NCBI GenBank assembly: GCA_041649295.1
Contig: JBAZNI010000002.1
Location: forward strand, 1 to 64,000
DNA length: 64,000 nt
Reading direction: 5' to 3'
DNA from: JACPLR01 sp041649295
GTDB lineage: Archaea; Nanobdellota; Nanobdellia; Pacearchaeales; GW2011-AR1
Shown here piece after piece: positions 62,045 to 64,000 of this stretch (position 1 is its first letter; every line of letters starts with the position of its first letter). Made by a program: the position numbers and the translations under genes. Below the pieces are notes generated by a model. It searched no databases. It worked only from the letters and a program-made list of their open reading frames with translations, and was not told the origin of the DNA.

Positions 62045-62112
62045 CTGAAAAATTGTATTTTTCAAGTTGTGGAAAACAACCAAGTTGTTTATAAATTGAA
62101 CCTAAAGGTAAA

Positions 62113-62188
62113 CGCCCGGGGAAGGATTTGAACCCTCGACCTTGAGCTTAGGATGCTCCTGCTCTAATCCAGGCTGAGCTACTCGGGC
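62113..62188 (-). tRNA. tRNA-Arg (CCT)
   Basis: Minus-strand cloverleaf of 76 bases. Acceptor GCCCGAG/CCCGGGC pairs except A6-C67. D stem GCTC/GAGC. The loop ATCCTAA gives anticodon CCT (genome 62150-62152), reading AGG. The T arm GAGGG TTCAAAT CCTTC pairs with one G-U. The outermost anticodon-stem pair is G-A. Discriminator G, no CCA encoded. Confidence 0.9.
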
Positions 62189-62247
62189 ATAAAAATACAT
62201 AGAATTCATACTTAAAAATGTTCGGAAAAATGTTCGAATCCAAATCA

Positions 62248-62388
62248 TGCGGGAGATAGGATTCGAACCTACGCAAGCACTAAGCTAACACGGTTCTTAC
62301 GAACACACCCATTTTATTGAGTTGCACGATTGTCTCGTGCATTTATTCGACCTAAACGTGTTCCGTTTGACCACTCCGGCACTCCCGC
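62248..62388 (-). tRNA. tRNA-Leu (TAG) with a 57-base intron
   Basis: Acceptor GCGGGAG/CTCCCGC pairs perfectly; D arm CCG/CGG; anticodon arm ACACG/CGTGT with TAG at 62352-62354 (reads CUA). A long variable arm (AGC-loop-GCT) and T arm GTAGG TTCGAAT CCTAT follow. An intron interrupts after base 37: 62294-62350 (57 bases). Removing it leaves 84 bases, normal for Leu. The intron holds a six-pair hairpin (GCACGA/TCGTGC). Discriminator A, no CCA. Confidence 0.94.
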
Positions 62389-62433
62389 AATATATAATAA
62401 AAGAGAAATTTCTGGATATTTAAACCTTTCAAA

Positions 62434-62880
62434 TCAACATTCTTTAATCTGCACAGATTCAAGTGTACAACCATCAACACTTAAAATAAAAACAGGATTT
62501 TCACCTAAATTCTCTGTATAAAAGTAATACTTTTTATATTGCCCTGGCCGAACAATCTCACAATTAGGGCAGTCATCTGCACAACAAGTATACCCTTCTC
62601 TTTGAGTATCTGATGAAATAACAAACTCCAAAGAACTTAATAAAACTGCTTCATTATTAGACCGCTCAACAACAGCTTCTATATCTCTAGTCTCAATATT
62701 ATCACAAATCTTATTAATTGAAACAGGGGGATTTATTTTCATTTCTGTGCATGAAAGCTGGGGGGATAGGTTTGTACTTGTGATTTTAGAAACAGAAAAC
62801 CAAATAATACTTATAGAAGCGATTACCAACAAGATAAACAACATGGTTACAATAATCTCTGAAACTGCTTTATTATTCAT
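62434..62880 (-). CDS. Type IV pilin-like protein (class III signal peptide)
   Basis: A 148-residue protein starting MNNKAVSEIIVTMLFILLVI, the N-terminus of archaeal type IV pilins and related (DUF1628): a short polar head, cleavage before the hydrophobic helix, and Glu at +5 from the likely cut. After the ~25-residue helix the exported part is Cys-rich (CTEM, CDN, CCADDCPNC, CTLES, EC), suggesting disulfides. It overlaps the metallopeptidase gene by eight bases, so the two are coupled. Could be a pseudopilin or a membrane-anchored factor rather than a major pilin. Confidence 0.75.
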   Translation of the reverse strand: MNNKAVSEIIVTMLFILLVIASISIIWFSVSKITSTNLSPQLSCTEMKINPPVSINKICDNIETRDIEAVVERSNNEAVLLSSLEFVISSDTQREGYTCCADDCPNCEIVRPGQYKKYYFYTENLGENPVFILSVDGCTLESVQIKEC

Positions 62881-63982
62881 TTTTGCAAGGCCTTGCTCCG
62901 ATATCTTTTAGGTTAATTTCTGAAACTACTTTATTATTTTTTAATATTTGAACACTATCTAAATTTTCAATTACAGGAATTTTAAGATAAAATGGGTTAT
63001 CAGATATAAAAACTTCTCCGGCAATTTTTTCTTGATTAGGAGTATCTGTAAAAATAAATTCTGGATTAAATTCTTCTTCTGTTAATATCACATTATTTGA
63101 TAAAATTAATCTATAAGAAAAATCTCCCGCCCCATTTAATCCTATGCATCCAGTTTCAATAGATTTGTTTAATACCTGAATCTCCTCATTACTATATACC
63201 CCTTCAATCAAATAATATTCTCTCTTAGTGCAATCGCTGATTTGCTCGATAGCTTTAGCAGTTATAGACGTCGAGGATTTTTTTAATTTCTCTTTCATCA
63301 ACATTTCATTGAATACTCCATAATTCTTAGCTGCGAGAGTTCTCATGAGCCCATTTTCAATTGATCTAAAATGAGCGCTGTCAGAACATCCTTGAAAACA
63401 GCCATCTATCTCTTCAGTAAATTTATCACAAGATACCACGCAATTTTTTGAATTTACCGGAATTTTAGCAGGGATATACTCATCTGCAAGATTTGCAAAA
63501 ACATGCCCAAATTCGTGATAAAAAACTGCTTTAGTATGTTGGGAATTTAAACTCATAACATTCATATATGCCGAGCTTCTTATGGTTTTTTCTGAATTCC
63601 CAATTACCAAGATGTAGTCATTTGGGCAAGAAGATGCTCTCTTTATTAATTCTTTTGAATAACAAAGAAGAGCTATTCCTTTATATAATTCACATTTTGG
63701 AGTATAATCATCGATATAAAAAAAATTAAATGTTTCTTTTGAAGAATTAAATGGTGAAACTTCAAACAAAGAATTAGAATAATTGATAGCAGTTTTTTCA
63801 TCAGCAAATATAACAATATCTATAACATGTTCCCCAGAATATTTAATTATATTGCAATTTCCTAAAAATTGCTTCGGAGAACTTGCTACTTGCGTGCTTA
63901 AAAAATAGATATATGAGAAAAAGATTATAGATATAATAAATATCCCAATTGTTAAGCTTAAAATAATAGTTATCTTTTTCAT
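62873..63982 (-). CDS. Secreted M64-like zinc metallopeptidase
   Basis: A 369-residue protein with an N-terminal hydrophobic segment (about 5-30) acting as signal anchor. The catalytic site is H156-E-F-G-H160 followed by VFANLADEYIP; HEFGHxFxxLADEY is the signature of peptidase family M64 (IgA-peptidase-like). Several Cys lie after it (NCVVSCDKF, DGCFQGCSD). The domain is shorter than bacterial M64 enzymes. Substrate unknown; surface proteins or the coupled pilin-like protein are candidates. The start at 63982 is 18 bases from the window end, so upstream context is missing. Confidence 0.78.
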   Translation of the reverse strand: MKKITIILSLTIGIFIISIIFFSYIYFLSTQVASSPKQFLGNCNIIKYSGEHVIDIVIFADEKTAINYSNSLFEVSPFNSSKETFNFFYIDDYTPKCELYKGIALLCYSKELIKRASSCPNDYILVIGNSEKTIRSSAYMNVMSLNSQHTKAVFYHEFGHVFANLADEYIPAKIPVNSKNCVVSCDKFTEEIDGCFQGCSDSAHFRSIENGLMRTLAAKNYGVFNEMLMKEKLKKSSTSITAKAIEQISDCTKREYYLIEGVYSNEEIQVLNKSIETGCIGLNGAGDFSYRLILSNNVILTEEEFNPEFIFTDTPNQEKIAGEVFISDNPFYLKIPVIENLDSVQILKNNKVVSEINLKDIGARPCKNE

Positions 63983-64000
63983 AAAATGGATAGTAAACTT

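Overview
The window is AT-rich and coding-dense, and it looks like chromosome from a small archaeon, probably a DPANN lineage (Woesearchaeota/Pacearchaeota-like). The archaeal calls are: archaeal-type SecY, an EMC3/DUF106 insertase, prefoldin alpha, AglB/STT3 oligosaccharyltransferase, a dolichol-type GlcNAc-1-P transferase, separate SecF and SecD, QueC, a TrmB regulator, a class III (type IV pilin) signal peptide, a tRNA-Leu with a canonical 37/38 intron, tRNAs without encoded CCA, and many apparently leaderless genes with TATA-like boxes close to the start codon. The DPANN placement is inference from gene style, not from a phylogenetic marker.

Layout. 0-3.1 kb: edge of an unknown gene, then secY, EMC3-like and prefoldin alpha, ending in a hairpin/T-tract. 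3.2-6.5 kb: R15P-isomerase/eIF2B-like protein, two decayed small genes, a secreted dockerin-like protein, a SpoIIM-like membrane protein and a zinc ribbon. 6.5-31.2 kb and 33-56 kb: a very large surface-glycan locus. It holds AglB, lipid-carrier GlcNAc-P transferase, two flippases, five GT2, two GT4, two GT9 and three GT39-like membrane glycosyltransferases, NDP-sugar epimerases, two DegT-type aminotransferases (one fused to an epimerase and frameshifted), a C-methyltransferase fused to an RmlC-like cupin, an HldE-like nucleotidyltransferase, a polysaccharide deacetylase, a FemAB-like transferase, a UbiA-type polyprenyl-P transferase, a PAP2 phosphatase, and several B12-domain-type radical SAM enzymes, one of which is a rare-looking GT2-radical SAM fusion. 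31.3-37.2 kb: a small accessory island with a secreted Cys-rich protein, a decayed RelBE pair, a 57-aa zinc protein, a nucleoside deoxyribosyltransferase-like protein, an intact RelBE-like pair, an MNT-HEPN pair with fused HTH, and then QueC. 56-59 kb: SecD (with a PDZ-like insert), SecF and tRNA-Gly as one minus-strand unit. 59-64 kb: another radical SAM enzyme, a TrmB regulator opposite an unknown gene across a perfect palindrome, tRNA-Arg, intron-containing tRNA-Leu, a pilin-like protein and an M64-like metallopeptidase.

How they fit. The glycan locus can plausibly make nucleotide sugars, load them on a polyprenol carrier, flip the carrier-linked glycan and pass it to secreted protein through AglB, while SecY/SecDF/EMC3 supply the export and insertion machinery. 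The radical SAM enzymes and sugar C-methyltransferase point to unusual modification of the glycan or carrier. Functions are assigned by reading protein sequences; no database search was run.
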